64,000 nucleotides of DNA from Sutcliffiella horikoshii (GCF_020524325.1 NZ_JAIVKY010000009.1:124001-188000), one strand, 5' to 3'; positions 9,047 through 17,793 are shown, counted from the stretch's first letter. A program made the numbers and translations. The notes: generated by a model not told the origin, from the sequence alone.

Positions 9047-9946
9047 ATGGGGAATTTAGTTCAAGTTCGAGGTACGAATCTCTTTGTGGAGGAGTTTGGG
9101 GTAAATAACGAGGAGGTCTTGTTGTATTTGCACGGTGGGCCTGGCGCGAGCTGCCTTGATTTTTGTTATGAACAGGCAAAGTTGTTAGGGGAAAAGCTTA
9201 GAGTCATTGCACTCGATCAGCGAGGCGTGCTTCGATCTGACCCAATCAAGGATGATTCGGATTTTGGTTTGAATGATATTATTGCAGACTGCGAGGCTTT
9301 AAGGGAGCAGTTAGGCATTCAATCATGGACCGTGCTAGGACATTCCTTTGGCGGTTTTATTGCACTAAAGTATGCACATGAACATCCCAATTCTGTTAAA
9401 AAGGTAATCTATGAGGCGCCAACTTTTGATTTAGGGTTATCTAGTAAATCGATGATTAAACGAGCCCTCCTATTATTGGATTCTGAACACGAGTATAACC
9501 GCTACATCCAACAGGATTCCTATACTACCAAAGAGCTTTGGCATGCGATAAGTAAGGTTTATCAGGAATTAGGAGAAGAGAAAAAGGATTCTATTTATCT
9601 AAAATCGATTAAGCCACATGAGTTAAACAGCATCTATGAAAAGGCGCAACTTCCGTCTGAATTATGGGGACGCTCACAAACATACACCCGAAAGCTTGAG
9701 GAAGAAGACATGATCTTCGAAAGCCTGCTTCCCATCATTCCATTAGTAAAACAACCTTCCCTGCTTTTACATGGAAAATTTGATCCGGTCTTTTGTGAAC
9801 AGCAGAAAGATTACTTCAAGGAGAACGCTCCCGCAAGTAAAACGGTTGTCTTTGAACACAGTGCTCACTTTCCCCGATTAGAGGAGCCGCAAAAGTATCG
9901 GGACGAAGTGGTGAGCTTTGTATTAGAAGCAGTTCCCAGTAAGTAA
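9047..9946 (+). CDS. Alpha/beta hydrolase, prolyl-aminopeptidase-like (S33 type)
   Basis: I place the start at ATG 9047, eight nt after GGAG at 9035-9038; the upstream TTG at 9023 has no ribosome binding site. The 299-residue product has the oxyanion-hole motif LHGGPGAS, the nucleophile elbow GHSFGG, an Asp in LHGKFDPVF and a His in HSAHFPRLE, which form a complete Ser-Asp-His triad. HGGPG is typical of proline iminopeptidases and related esterases. Substrate is unknown. It is probably co-transcribed with the VOC gene 31 nt downstream. Confidence 0.88.
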   Translation: MGNLVQVRGTNLFVEEFGVNNEEVLLYLHGGPGASCLDFCYEQAKLLGEKLRVIALDQRGVLRSDPIKDDSDFGLNDIIADCEALREQLGIQSWTVLGHSFGGFIALKYAHEHPNSVKKVIYEAPTFDLGLSSKSMIKRALLLLDSEHEYNRYIQQDSYTTKELWHAISKVYQELGEEKKDSIYLKSIKPHELNSIYEKAQLPSELWGRSQTYTRKLEEEDMIFESLLPIIPLVKQPSLLLHGKFDPVFCEQQKDYFKENAPASKTVVFEHSAHFPRLEEPQKYRDEVVSFVLEAVPSK

Positions 9947-9977
9947 GGAACGCTACATATAAAAAGGAGGCAAAAAA

Positions 9978-10421
9978 ATGAACCGCCTAAATATCATTAC
10001 ACTTGGTACAAAGGACATCTTGAAGGCACACCAATTTTACAAGGAGTTAGGCTTTGACACGTCCATCAGAGGACCGGAATCCGCACCAGCCATTATCTTT
10101 TTTAAAAATGAAGGCACACGGATCGCGCTTTATCCGCTTGAAGAATTAGCGAGAGACGTGAACGAACAGCAACCTCCAGCAACTGAAAAAGGTTTCCCTG
10201 GAATCACCTTGGCATATAATACAAAATCAATAGATGAAGTAGACGAAGTCATAAGGAAAGCGGAGTTAGCAGGAGCAACCATTCAGAAAAAGCCGCAGAA
10301 AACAGATTGGGGTGGCTATAGCGGTTACTTCACCGATCTTGACGGCTACTATTGGGAAGTTGCTTACGGGGAGTTTTGGGAGTTTGATGAATCGAATATG
10401 TTGGTGATTGAGGATGTGTAA
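9978..10421 (+). CDS. VOC superfamily (glyoxalase/dioxygenase-like) protein
   Basis: This 147-residue protein shows the two beta-alpha-beta-beta-beta halves of the vicinal-oxygen-chelate fold: LNIITLGTKDILKAHQFYKE at the start, and GYSGYFTDLDGYYWEVAYGE at the end, where DLDGYYWEV carries the usual metal-ligand Glu. A strong AAGGAGG lies nine nt before the ATG. It follows the hydrolase closely and is followed by a terminator, giving a two-gene operon. Substrate unknown. Confidence 0.88.
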   Translation: MNRLNIITLGTKDILKAHQFYKELGFDTSIRGPESAPAIIFFKNEGTRIALYPLEELARDVNEQQPPATEKGFPGITLAYNTKSIDEVDEVIRKAELAGATIQKKPQKTDWGGYSGYFTDLDGYYWEVAYGEFWEFDESNMLVIEDV

Positions 10422-10430
10422 CTAACTAAT

Positions 10431-10467
10431 AAACAAGCATCAGGCATTTACCGCCTCATGCTTGTTT
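10431..10467. terminator. Bidirectional intrinsic terminator
   Basis: AAACAAGCAT (10431-10440) pairs with ATGCTTGTTT (10458-10467), with an inner GGC/GCC pair. It lies between converging genes (VOC on plus, membrane protein on minus) and has T-rich sequence on both sides. Confidence 0.8.
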
Positions 10468-10473
10468 GTGTTT

Positions 10474-11472
10474 TTAAGATGACTTTTTCTCTTTCTTCAA
10501 TGTTCTAAGTAGTTGATCTACAGCCGCTTGGCCTGGTATCGCTGCTTGAGTATTTTCAAGAATGCTTTTGGTAAGTTTAGGTTCTTCTGGTTGCTCATTA
10601 GTCGAGGTCCATTCAGAAGTGTTTCCATTATAAGATAAATTGTTGGTTAGGTCGCCGTCGGGAGCTGTCCTTACGTGCTCTTTTACTACCACTAACTCCT
10701 GTGATGGAGCCTTCTTATCAGGACCGTCATAAGACAGATTATTTGTTGGGTCTCCATCCGGCGCCGTCCTCACATGCTCTTTCACCAGCACAAGGGACTC
10801 TCCCGAAGCTGCAGTGGTTCTAGTCCCAACCGGGTCTCCTGCTCCTACCTTCGTTTCCGCATAGGCTTCTCCCGTAACAGGCTTCGTCTCCACTACAGCC
10901 TTTTCCATAAAGAAATCCCCACCGACATGCAGCTTAAGAAACGGCAGTATAAACGCGATAATTATCACAGGAACACTCCCCATGATCCCTAAAGCTCCAT
11001 AACTGGAGTAATTATATTGATAGAGCCAGCTCAGTAACCGTTGTAAGCAAACAAATGCAATAACACTTACAATAGCCCCTTCCATCACTGTACCAAAAGA
11101 AAGAAATTGATAGGAGTTTAAATAGATAGAACGGCCGATCAAACTACCAGCGATCCCATATAAAAAGATGCCAGAAACAAATGGACGCCAGTTTTCAATT
11201 ACATAACCAATCCGCATGAAAAATAAGACTATCATGACAATAAAAATAATGGGTGCCAAAAACGGTAAAACAACGGATATTACACCTAGAATAATCATCC
11301 AAAATAACATGGATTTTAATAGTTTAAAAGAAGTGACAAGAAAGAATACCACCATCCCTATCCCAAAAATGAAAGGATGTAAATAACCTAAAAAAATGAC
11401 AAGCGGAAACAAATAGACCGCCACCCTATGATGAGTGGTATTCTGTTGTTCCTGTACCCAACCCTGATTCAT
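10474..11472 (-). CDS. Polytopic membrane protein with a duplicated VKEHVRTAPDGD motif in its tail
   Basis: The 332-residue product has about six to eight hydrophobic segments (residues about 20-215), then a soluble tail. The tail holds two near-identical 21-residue units, VKEHVRTAPDGDPTNNLSY and VKEHVRTAPDGDLTNNLSY, about 32 residues apart, each ending in a DG or NG turn. RTxPDGxPxNNxSY-type motifs recur in Firmicute surface and phage proteins, but I know no assigned function. GGGAGG precedes the ATG. The family was not recognised. Confidence 0.8.
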   Translation of the reverse strand: MNQGWVQEQQNTTHHRVAVYLFPLVIFLGYLHPFIFGIGMVVFFLVTSFKLLKSMLFWMIILGVISVVLPFLAPIIFIVMIVLFFMRIGYVIENWRPFVSGIFLYGIAGSLIGRSIYLNSYQFLSFGTVMEGAIVSVIAFVCLQRLLSWLYQYNYSSYGALGIMGSVPVIIIAFILPFLKLHVGGDFFMEKAVVETKPVTGEAYAETKVGAGDPVGTRTTAASGESLVLVKEHVRTAPDGDPTNNLSYDGPDKKAPSQELVVVKEHVRTAPDGDLTNNLSYNGNTSEWTSTNEQPEEPKLTKSILENTQAAIPGQAAVDQLLRTLKKEKKSS

Positions 11473-11859
11473 CGACTGTCCTCCCAGATGTCCTAAACCA
11501 TATAGAAAAACGCCCTAAAAAAGGACGTAAAAAATCCAGAAGCAATGACTACAGGCTGACCATTCCATGAGCACTCTTCCAGCTTTGCGTTCTACTTTTT
11601 TACAGTAGTTTAGCTATAAATATATTAGGAATTTTTCACTATACCTTAATATAATTCAATTGGGCTATTTTGTAAAAACTTTTTTTATATGGTTTATGAG
11701 TAAGTTTGTGGGAAGGGTGGTTGCTGATGATCGTGTAACTTAATAAAACAAAAAGAAAGAAACAAAGCATCCCAGAAGTATAGAACATGATGCAACGAAA
11801 AAGGGGTTTATGTAACTTACCTTTTCTTCATTAGAGGATGGAGCATATTTCCCTAGATA
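11473..11859. other. Intergenic stretch without recognisable gene
   Basis: I found no convincing reading frame, repeat or RNA structure here on either strand. It holds the upstream region of the minus-strand membrane protein gene and a short A/T-rich tract around 11640-11700. Confidence 0.5.
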
Positions 11860-12042
11860 CTAAACCGCGACAGTAGCTGCTCCAAATGTAGAAGCACCAC
11901 CACTATACTTGATAAAGGCGGCTACAATACTTGTAATGAATGCAACGTTACTAAATCGAAAATTAAAGAAGTGGGAGATCATAAAGATAATACCGAGTAA
12001 GACAGCTAAGGTTAAGAAGAAATAGAGAAAGAGTTTTTTCAA
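11860..12042 (-). CDS. Small membrane protein of unknown function
   Basis: I prefer the TTG start at 12042 (MKKLFLYFFLTLAVLLGIIF) because AAAGGGG lies nine to ten nt upstream of it. The ATG at 12072 would place that site inside the coding region. The 60-residue product has two hydrophobic segments and ends GASTFGAATVAV. No family recognised. Confidence 0.6.
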   Translation of the reverse strand: MKKLFLYFFLTLAVLLGIIFMISHFFNFRFSNVAFITSIVAAFIKYSGGASTFGAATVAV

Positions 12043-12104
12043 TTGTATGGACCCCTTTCTAAATGAAGTCATTTAATAATTTACAGTTTAGAAGTTGGAA
12101 AATT

Positions 12105-12145
12105 CCATTAAAAAAGACCATAGCTCATCATACATTCAGCTATGG
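12105..12145 (-). terminator. Intrinsic terminator after the 42-residue gene
   Basis: CCATAGCT (12118-12125) pairs with AGCTATGG (12138-12145). On the minus strand the stem is followed by a run of six T. It sits 39 nt after the small gene 12184-12312. Confidence 0.75.
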
Positions 12146-12183
12146 CAATTCAAATGATTTTCATGTAGGAGCCAAAATTACTT

Positions 12184-12312
12184 TTACCCAAACATCCCTT
12201 TAATAGACCTGATAACCTTTAATGCCTCTTTGTTCTTTTTCTCCATCTTGGTTGCTCCTTGTAGCCGGGTTAGTTTCTTGGGTGTCGCCTTCTGTTTTTT
12301 AGGTTTTTCCAT
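12184..12312 (-). CDS. Small basic protein (42 residues), unknown function
   Basis: ATG at 12312 is preceded by AAGGGA. The product starts MEKPKKQKATPKKLTRLQGA and ends KVIRSIKGMFG, is Lys/Arg-rich, and stops at 12186-12184 just before a terminator. Good start signal, compact spacing and protein-like sequence support a real gene. Function unknown. Confidence 0.6.
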   Translation of the reverse strand: MEKPKKQKATPKKLTRLQGATKMEKKNKEALKVIRSIKGMFG

Positions 12313-12346
12313 TCACTATCCCTTCTTTCTTCTATTACTATTTTAT

Positions 12347-12604
12347 CTACCAAGATTCACGATTTAAATTACAATCAAACTCGTTTTCATTTGTAGTTTC
12401 GTAGTGCTTAACCGCCTTCTTGTAGTATTCCACATAGTCTTTGGGACTGAGGGTTGTTTCATCACATTGCAAACATTTAAAAACCGGGAAGTTACGGATA
12501 ACCAACTCTTTATCTTCGAACTCTTCTTGAATGGTGATTTTTGCAGGTACAGCAAATTCACCGCACATGCACTCTCTATGCGTCACCGGATTTGTATCTC
12601 CCAT
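12347..12604 (-). CDS. YgiT-type zinc finger protein
   Basis: This 85-residue protein has paired cysteine knuckles, CMCG near residue 12 and CLQC near residue 44, spaced as in the N-terminal zinc domain of MqsA/YgiT antitoxins. No HTH domain and no MqsR-like toxin partner are seen beside it, so a toxin-antitoxin role is not supported here. It may be a stand-alone zinc-ribbon protein. Confidence 0.75.
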   Translation of the reverse strand: MGDTNPVTHRECMCGEFAVPAKITIQEEFEDKELVIRNFPVFKCLQCDETTLSPKDYVEYYKKAVKHYETTNENEFDCNLNRESW

Positions 12605-12694
12605 ACTTAATCACCCTTTCAAAGTTAATTTAGTCCAAAGGGATTCTTATTTTATTTATTCCCATAATGGACATCAACGACACTATATATGGTT

Positions 12695-13266
12695 TTATCT
12701 AATCATACTTCTAGCAGCATTATGAGCACTTCGGTGGAATGGGTTGAACTTTCTTTTATCTGGAGGTAGGTAAAGAACTTGGAGGTTGTCACCAAATACA
12801 GATTTCTGTATTTGATACAACTGTTTCATTTCTTTCCGCACTTCTTTGAGATGTACATTCTTTTTGAAAAATGGATCATCCCCCAGTAGTTTTTCAATAT
12901 CAATCAAATCTGTATATATGATTATTTTTGCAGCTCCGCCTCTATGCTTTTCAAAAAAGGTCAAAGCAAATATTATCGCCTTGATCTCGGCATACCAAGA
13001 GGATAGTTCCTCATTATACGATGACTGAGTATATTGTTGTTTTACTATAATTGTTCCATTTACCACATAAGAACAAGCTATTCCCATTCCCGTGTAATCT
13101 TCCTTAAGAGAGGCATGGCATCGCAATAAACACATAGTGTTTCTTTATCATAGTACTGATCTAGAATCCAAACCTTCAATTCCTCAGGAACCTTTAAATG
13201 CGCTCGATAATTCTTCCAAAAGTCTACAGGTGCGCCTGCTCTCTTCGAATTGCTTTTATATCTCAC
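12695..13266 (-). pseudogene. RNase H-like gene frameshifted by a 5-bp tandem duplication
   Basis: GTG at 13266 (AAGGGG upstream) opens a frame MRYKSNSKRAGAPVDFW that reaches LCVYCDA and then runs to a stop at 13078. The other frame continues ASLKEDYTGMGIACSYVVNG, WYAEIKAIIFAL, IIIYTDLIDIE and HRSAHNAAR. These are RNase H-fold segments with acidic residues in CDAS, AEIK and YTDL. The break is at two adjacent GGCAT copies (13112-13116 and 13117-13121). Deleting one copy restores LCVYCDASLKEDYTG. So the gene is a recent pseudogene, unless the duplication is an assembly error or phase-variable. Confidence 0.82.
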
Positions 13267-13302
13267 AAAACAAGCCCCTTTCTGTAGGGAAAATGCAAAA
13301 TA

Positions 13303-14403
13303 TCATCTTTGTAATCTCATCTCATATGCCTTATCAATAAAAGGAATTATCTGCTCTAACTTATCTACCCACTCCAATCTTATGTAGACTTCTCCATCAG
13401 TTAACTTAGATCTATCAAAATCCTCGTAATTTCTACCAAGTAATTCGTCTATCTCTTTTTGCATGTTCTTTGCGGTTTCTGAATGAAGCCTTTTCCCTAA
13501 ATGAAGTACGAAGACTACTTTCCTTGCAGAAGTTAATGTGGCAAATTTATAGTTTCCTTTTTTACTAACATAACCGATACAATCAGTTCGAATCCCATTG
13601 TTAAATCGATCATGGGAATCTTCTACTTCTCGGAAGTAAGGGCTTTTCTTATAGAGGTATTCATCAACCTCTCTCGCCAAATCCTTAGCACGTTCTGTTG
13701 GAAAAAGACTAAAGAAATATTCTTTAGATTTAACTAATACCTCAGTCACCCAACAGAAATATAAGTTTATTCCATATACATCCGCTGGACCAACGACATT
13801 ATTCCTCTTAGCTAACAAACCAAACAACTTAACAAAATTAGAATAGTCCTCAAACCATTTGGATTGCTGACTAAACGAATGAACGAGAAAGAGGGCATTC
13901 TTCGCATTCACTTTTTCAGCTTCAATAAGTGCAGATGCAGCCCTATGTATGAGTTGATACCTAATATTAAGTACTTCTTCCTCACGCAAGTCCAAAGTAG
14001 TAAGTAAATGCTTTAACCTCTCCCTTTTACCCATGCTAGGATTTCCTCCCAACCATGACGTAACCGTTTCGCCAAATGGCTCTGACACCTTACCTTCTAC
14101 CATAATCGGTAAAAGCTCGCTTCCAGCTTTTGCAAGCACATACAGGTCATTCTGGGAACTTGCACTTCCCCCTGGTAAAGATACCTTATACTCAGGAAAT
14201 CCGTACAATAGCGTTACCTCTTTAAATAAATCCATACCACTCTGATCAAAAACTTTCCTTATGTTCTCGGGTAACCCGTCAGTTCCATCCCAACTGTTAG
14301 CTAGCTCGTAAGCAGAATACCCCACTTTCCACTGCTTTTCGGGATCTGCAAGATGCTCTTTCCATGAAATAGCTCCTTTAGAAGGTACAAAGAATTTCCC
14401 CAT
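13303..14403 (-). CDS. DUF6946-like putative nuclease with DUF5655-like C-terminus
   Basis: The 366-residue protein has an N-terminal part with GYSAYELANSW, QNDLYVLAKAGSELLPI and MVEGKVSEPFGE. The D...(V)EGK spacing fits a PD-(D/E)XK nuclease core. The C-terminal part (GYVSKKGNYKFATLTSARKV) resembles the DUF5655 module often attached to restriction-like proteins. It is the last gene of a run with DUF1643 and a winged-helix gene, just upstream on the same strand. Family names are from memory of the sequence patterns. Nuclease activity is inferred. Confidence 0.65.
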   Translation of the reverse strand: MGKFFVPSKGAISWKEHLADPEKQWKVGYSAYELANSWDGTDGLPENIRKVFDQSGMDLFKEVTLLYGFPEYKVSLPGGSASSQNDLYVLAKAGSELLPIMVEGKVSEPFGETVTSWLGGNPSMGKRERLKHLLTTLDLREEEVLNIRYQLIHRAASALIEAEKVNAKNALFLVHSFSQQSKWFEDYSNFVKLFGLLAKRNNVVGPADVYGINLYFCWVTEVLVKSKEYFFSLFPTERAKDLAREVDEYLYKKSPYFREVEDSHDRFNNGIRTDCIGYVSKKGNYKFATLTSARKVVFVLHLGKRLHSETAKNMQKEIDELLGRNYEDFDRSKLTDGEVYIRLEWVDKLEQIIPFIDKAYEMRLQR

Positions 14404-14468
14404 TTTCTACACTCCCTTAATTACAGAAGTCCATCCTCTGTTTTTTGACTTCAATTTAGTTGTTACAC

Positions 14469-14702
14469 TTACAGCAGTTTGTATCTCCCTCGTCCCACTC
14501 TTTCTAGGACTCTATACTTTGAAGTTATCAAGGATGAGTTGTTTCCACCCTTATCTTTTGCTACCATATCAGCCATAGGAGTCCCAAAGTCTTTCCACTT
14601 TTCGCAGTATTCTTGTACAACCCATTGTTCTATTTCTTGAATGGATCTTACTCCACCCAAGGCCTTAAAAGCTTCTATAATGACTTCAGCCTGTGTTTTC
14701 AT
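14469..14702 (-). CDS. Small winged-helix protein (HARE-HTH/restriction-associated type)
   Basis: The 77-residue product reads AEVIIEAFKALGGVRSIQEI, then WVVQEYCEKWKDFGTPMADM, and ends SKYRVLERVGRGRYKLL. This is the helix-helix-wing pattern of the small wHTH domains that accompany restriction or modification genes, in which R-G-R-Y-K-L is the closing beta-wing. Its start overlaps the end of the DUF1643 gene by 17 nt. It probably binds DNA. Confidence 0.72.
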   Translation of the reverse strand: MKTQAEVIIEAFKALGGVRSIQEIEQWVVQEYCEKWKDFGTPMADMVAKDKGGNNSSLITSKYRVLERVGRGRYKLL

Positions 14703-15354
14703 CTTGGCCTCCTAGTAAACTATTTATATTTTGTAACCACAATGCACGTTTTTCCATTAAGGCTGGTCTTGGGTGTAAGTAAAATGGACAACGATCATGC
14801 TTAACACCAACAATTGTTTTTAATAAAGAATGGTCTAGTGCAGTCTTAGCAAGCTGTTTTATCCTAGTGTTTGTCCCCCAAGCAACAATTACTGGACCTC
14901 TATTGTTGTCCATAATACATTCCATTTCCCTAATACGTGTATCTGATAATATTGAATGGTCAAACTCTTTCGCTTTTCTTAAATAGCTAAAAAACACATC
15001 AATATTACCCGAACAAATATCAGATAGATTGATAATGACTAAATGATTCCATCCTCTCTTATCCATTAATCTCATCAGTTGCTCCTGTGTTTGATCAGAG
15101 TTAGCTTCTACAAAGGGGACCCTTTCAGTGACTGGATTCAAGATGGGGATATTATAGTTCTTATCACTAACATTACACGAACCAGGATTGACCATCATAA
15201 CTACAGCATCAGAAGTAATAGTGTCAGAATAGCCTCTCCGTTTTATCCTAGCTTGATTACGAAGAATAATATACTCATCTCCTATTTTCCTCTTATAAAA
15301 GCTAGCCTCCACCCTGAATACCTTTAACAGTTCCTGTCTACTAGTTAGTTCCAC
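14686..15354 (-). CDS. DUF1643 family protein
   Basis: The 222-residue protein shows the DUF1643 hallmarks: AVVMMVNPGSC, HLVIINLSDICSGN, VIVAWGTNT and YLHPRPALMEKRALW. GTG start with AGGGGG eight nt upstream. DUF1643 proteins often sit near restriction and other defence genes, but their activity is unknown to me. It heads a three-gene set with the wHTH and DUF6946-like genes. Confidence 0.82.
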   Translation of the reverse strand: MELTSRQELLKVFRVEASFYKRKIGDEYIILRNQARIKRRGYSDTITSDAVVMMVNPGSCNVSDKNYNIPILNPVTERVPFVEANSDQTQEQLMRLMDKRGWNHLVIINLSDICSGNIDVFFSYLRKAKEFDHSILSDTRIREMECIMDNNRGPVIVAWGTNTRIKQLAKTALDHSLLKTIVGVKHDRCPFYLHPRPALMEKRALWLQNINSLLGGQDENTG

Positions 15355-15439
15355 AAATGCAACCCCCTATATTGAAGAATTTGGAATATCTTATAGGATT
15401 CCATTCTGCATTACGGGACTATTTTCCTGCAAAATAAAA

Positions 15440-15480
15440 AAGTAAGCGACAAAAACCTGAAGAGTTTATGCCACTTACTT
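15440..15480 (-). terminator. Probable intrinsic terminator
   Basis: AAGTAAG (15440-15446) pairs with CTTACTT (15474-15480), with further imperfect pairing inside, and T-rich sequence follows on the minus strand. It lies just after the gene ending at 15503. Confidence 0.6.
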
Positions 15481-15502
15481 ATATATCCGAATCATAGACT
15501 GT

Positions 15503-15739
15503 TCAATATTTTGTCGATGACAAGTAATGATCAATCGTCTTTAAATATGTTTTCCAATCCTGATATCGATTTTGAACTTTCTGTTCCAGTACGGAATCGA
15601 TTTGTTGCTCTTCATTATATATTCCTTCTTGCCTCATGTTTTCAAGTCTATTCATATACTGAATTACAGAGATATCTTTTAATTTTCTTTCGTTTTTATT
15701 CAACAAGTGCTTTTGCTTCAGATATTCTTCAAACTCCAT
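15503..15739 (-). CDS. Small charged protein, unknown function
   Basis: The 78-residue product is rich in charged residues and predicted helical (EEYLKQKHLLNKNERKLKD). AGGGGGC lies before the ATG and a terminator follows. No family recognised. Confidence 0.62.
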   Translation of the reverse strand: MEFEEYLKQKHLLNKNERKLKDISVIQYMNRLENMRQEGIYNEEQQIDSVLEQKVQNRYQDWKTYLKTIDHYLSSTKY

Positions 15740-15757
15740 GATATGCCCCCTAGTGAT

Positions 15758-16198
15758 TTACATCCTTACAGCTATTCCTGCTATCACCTCCACCATCCTC
15801 CCCCTAACCCGCTCCAACTCCCAAACATCCACTTCCCCCACATCTTCCTCCCGATAAAACTCCCCAAACCATTGCCCCTCATATCTCGGCACCACATGCA
15901 TATGGTAATGAGTCAACTCATTAAACACCCCACCATTTTGGTTAATGGTGATACCATCTGGATCATACAGGCGCTTCAAAGCCTTGGAAATAAGAATAGA
16001 AGCCCTCATAATGGCATCGGCGGTCTCTTCATCCAGTTCATCTACATCTAGGAAATGTTGTTTCGGTAGGATTAAGGTGTGTCCCTCGCTAAACGGGTCA
16101 TGGTCTAGGAAGCAGGTGACATAGTCATCTTCGTAGACCATATAGATGGTTTCGTTTTTGTTGACTAATCGGCATCCTAGGCAGTCTTTATGTGCCAC
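15758..16198 (-). CDS. HIT-family nucleotide hydrolase/transferase
   Basis: I place the start at GTG 16198 (MAHKDCLGCRLVNKNE) because AAGGGGTGA lies just upstream. The product of about 146 residues carries the HIT motif HYHMHVVPRY near the C-terminus and the conserved HTLILPKQHF segment. It has an N-terminal DCLGC pair that may bind zinc. HIT proteins hydrolyse AMP-linked substrates such as dinucleoside polyphosphates; the substrate here is not determined. Confidence 0.9.
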   Translation of the reverse strand: MAHKDCLGCRLVNKNETIYMVYEDDYVTCFLDHDPFSEGHTLILPKQHFLDVDELDEETADAIMRASILISKALKRLYDPDGITINQNGGVFNELTHYHMHVVPRYEGQWFGEFYREEDVGEVDVWELERVRGRMVEVIAGIAVRM

Positions 16199-16224
16199 TT
16201 TTCTCACCCCTTTACCACATGCCA

Positions 16225-16437
16225 TTACTTACTTTTTAAAAGCATATATCCCAATTTGGATATCATAATAAATATCAGAAACAGTAAAAGATTTTTAGAT
16301 AGTACATATCCATCAATAGCTAGGTCATAGCCACTTGGTATTAAAATATCATCAAGAAACGTATAGATAACGATTAAGCAGAGGATGGATCCTACTACTA
16401 AAGTGGTACCTATCGTTCTTTTTACATTGTTGTCCAT
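16225..16437 (-). CDS. Small two-helix membrane protein
   Basis: Start chosen at ATG 16437 (MDNNVKRTIGTTLVVGSILC), eight nt after AGGTGA. Two hydrophobic segments near residues 8-30 and 48-66, with a basic C-terminus. No family recognised. Confidence 0.65.
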   Translation of the reverse strand: MDNNVKRTIGTTLVVGSILCLIVIYTFLDDILIPSGYDLAIDGYVLSKNLLLFLIFIMISKLGYMLLKSK

Positions 16438-16472
16438 AACACACTTCACCTGCCAATCTAAGAAGTTTTATT

Positions 16473-17069
16473 TCATACAATCCTCTTCAAAACTGAATCC
16501 CCCAACACCTTCCTATAATACTCCCCCGCCAAAATCCCATAAATCGCACAATCCTTATACTGACCTTTGGAATTCCGGATCATATCTCTCACAATCCCCT
16601 CTTGCACCATCCCCGCCTTGCTCATAATGCGGCCGGATGCTGGGTTGTCGGTGTTGTGTGCAGCAGCAATCTTATGAAGATTCATGTGCCGAAAGCCAAA
16701 TTCGATCACGGCTCGCAACGCTTCCGTGCCATACCCCTGATTCCACCACCGGTAACCGAGTGAATAACTCACCTCGCAATTTCCGGTTGTCTCATCAAAG
16801 TCATACAAATCAATCTCGCCAACCAACTCTCCACTACCCTTCAACTTCACTGCCCAATAACAAAAATCTTCCTTCTCATATTGCGAAACAATACCCGCCA
16901 CTCTCTCCACCGTCTGCGAAACATCTGTATGCGCCGCACTCACTCGATTGTCCGTCACCCGCTCATCTGAAATCCAGTGATCAAAGACTTTCTGGGCATC
17001 ACCGAGCACAAACTTTTCCAAGAGTAGTCGTTCTGTTTCTAGTTTTGGTGTTCCGATATATGTAATCAC
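16473..17069 (-). CDS. GNAT acetyltransferase, RimJ/RimL type
   Basis: I prefer GTG 17069 (VITYIGTPKLETERLLLEKF), which has AGAGGTG upstream, over the longer frame. The product of about 198 residues has LETERLLLEKF, the YSLGYRWWNQGYGTEAL acetyl-CoA-binding loop and KIAAAHNTDNPASGRIMSK, all typical of protein or small-molecule N-acetyltransferases of the RimJ/RimL group. Target unknown. Confidence 0.88.
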   Translation of the reverse strand: MITYIGTPKLETERLLLEKFVLGDAQKVFDHWISDERVTDNRVSAAHTDVSQTVERVAGIVSQYEKEDFCYWAVKLKGSGELVGEIDLYDFDETTGNCEVSYSLGYRWWNQGYGTEALRAVIEFGFRHMNLHKIAAAHNTDNPASGRIMSKAGMVQEGIVRDMIRNSKGQYKDCAIYGILAGEYYRKVLGDSVLKRIV

Positions 17070-17131
17070 TTTGCACCTCTTTGGAAGGATGAAGACTGCT
17101 AATCCCCTTTTTCTATAAAAACTTTCAAATA

Positions 17132-17743
17132 TCATTTATTGTATCCATGAAAAACGATAAGTCTGTCTATTTCTATTATTAATTCTTCTAAAATAGCTTT
17201 TGCTGGGATAGACGAGTTTTTAATAATTCTATCTATAGTCTTATCAATATTCTTTCCTAATTTATCAATAACTTTATCTTCTTTTTTAAATATCCTTTCT
17301 ATAAAATTACCTACGGAAAGCATTAATATTGGTAAATCTAACTTCATATAATTACTTACAGAGTTAGAGTAGATACCGGAAGATATTAAAACACTTGTTT
17401 CAATATTGTCTTGAATTCGTGCTAACTCTAAAACTAGTTCAATTAACTTTTCATGGTCATTTACATTAAATAATGGATTTTCAATAACTAAATTTAATGA
17501 TAGATATTTTCTAGATCTAAAACTTTGATTTTCATTCTGATACTTAAGGAAAATTTCCGTTTCTTTTCTCAATAACTTCAATAATTTTTCCCTTTGAATA
17601 TGGTCATTCTTTATTGCCAATTTTTCTGCCTGTCTCATTGTTATATAAGCCCCAAGCCAAACAGAAAATAACGGAATAGAAATTGGTAAAATCCATTCTT
17701 TTGTAATATTCATAATTTCTTGCATACCTTGTAATACCCCCAT
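17132..17743 (-). CDS. Membrane-anchored protein with coiled cytoplasmic part
   Basis: The 203-residue protein has one hydrophobic segment near residues 17-36 (WILPISIPLFSVWLGAYI), then charged helical sequence to the end (REKLLKLLRKETEIFLKYQN). Which start codon is used is uncertain. Very AT-rich coding sequence compared with its neighbours hints at acquisition. No family recognised. Confidence 0.65.
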   Translation of the reverse strand: MGVLQGMQEIMNITKEWILPISIPLFSVWLGAYITMRQAEKLAIKNDHIQREKLLKLLRKETEIFLKYQNENQSFRSRKYLSLNLVIENPLFNVNDHEKLIELVLELARIQDNIETSVLISSGIYSNSVSNYMKLDLPILMLSVGNFIERIFKKEDKVIDKLGKNIDKTIDRIIKNSSIPAKAILEELIIEIDRLIVFHGYNK

Positions 17744-17793
17744 ACTTTATGCAATCTCTGCTATCTATTCAGAATCACTTTCCACCCTCCCCC

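Noticed and set aside
12347-12604. MqsRA toxin-antitoxin system
   Set aside because: Only the YgiT-type zinc finger is present; the neighbour is an RNase H-like pseudogene, not an MqsR toxin, and no HTH domain follows.
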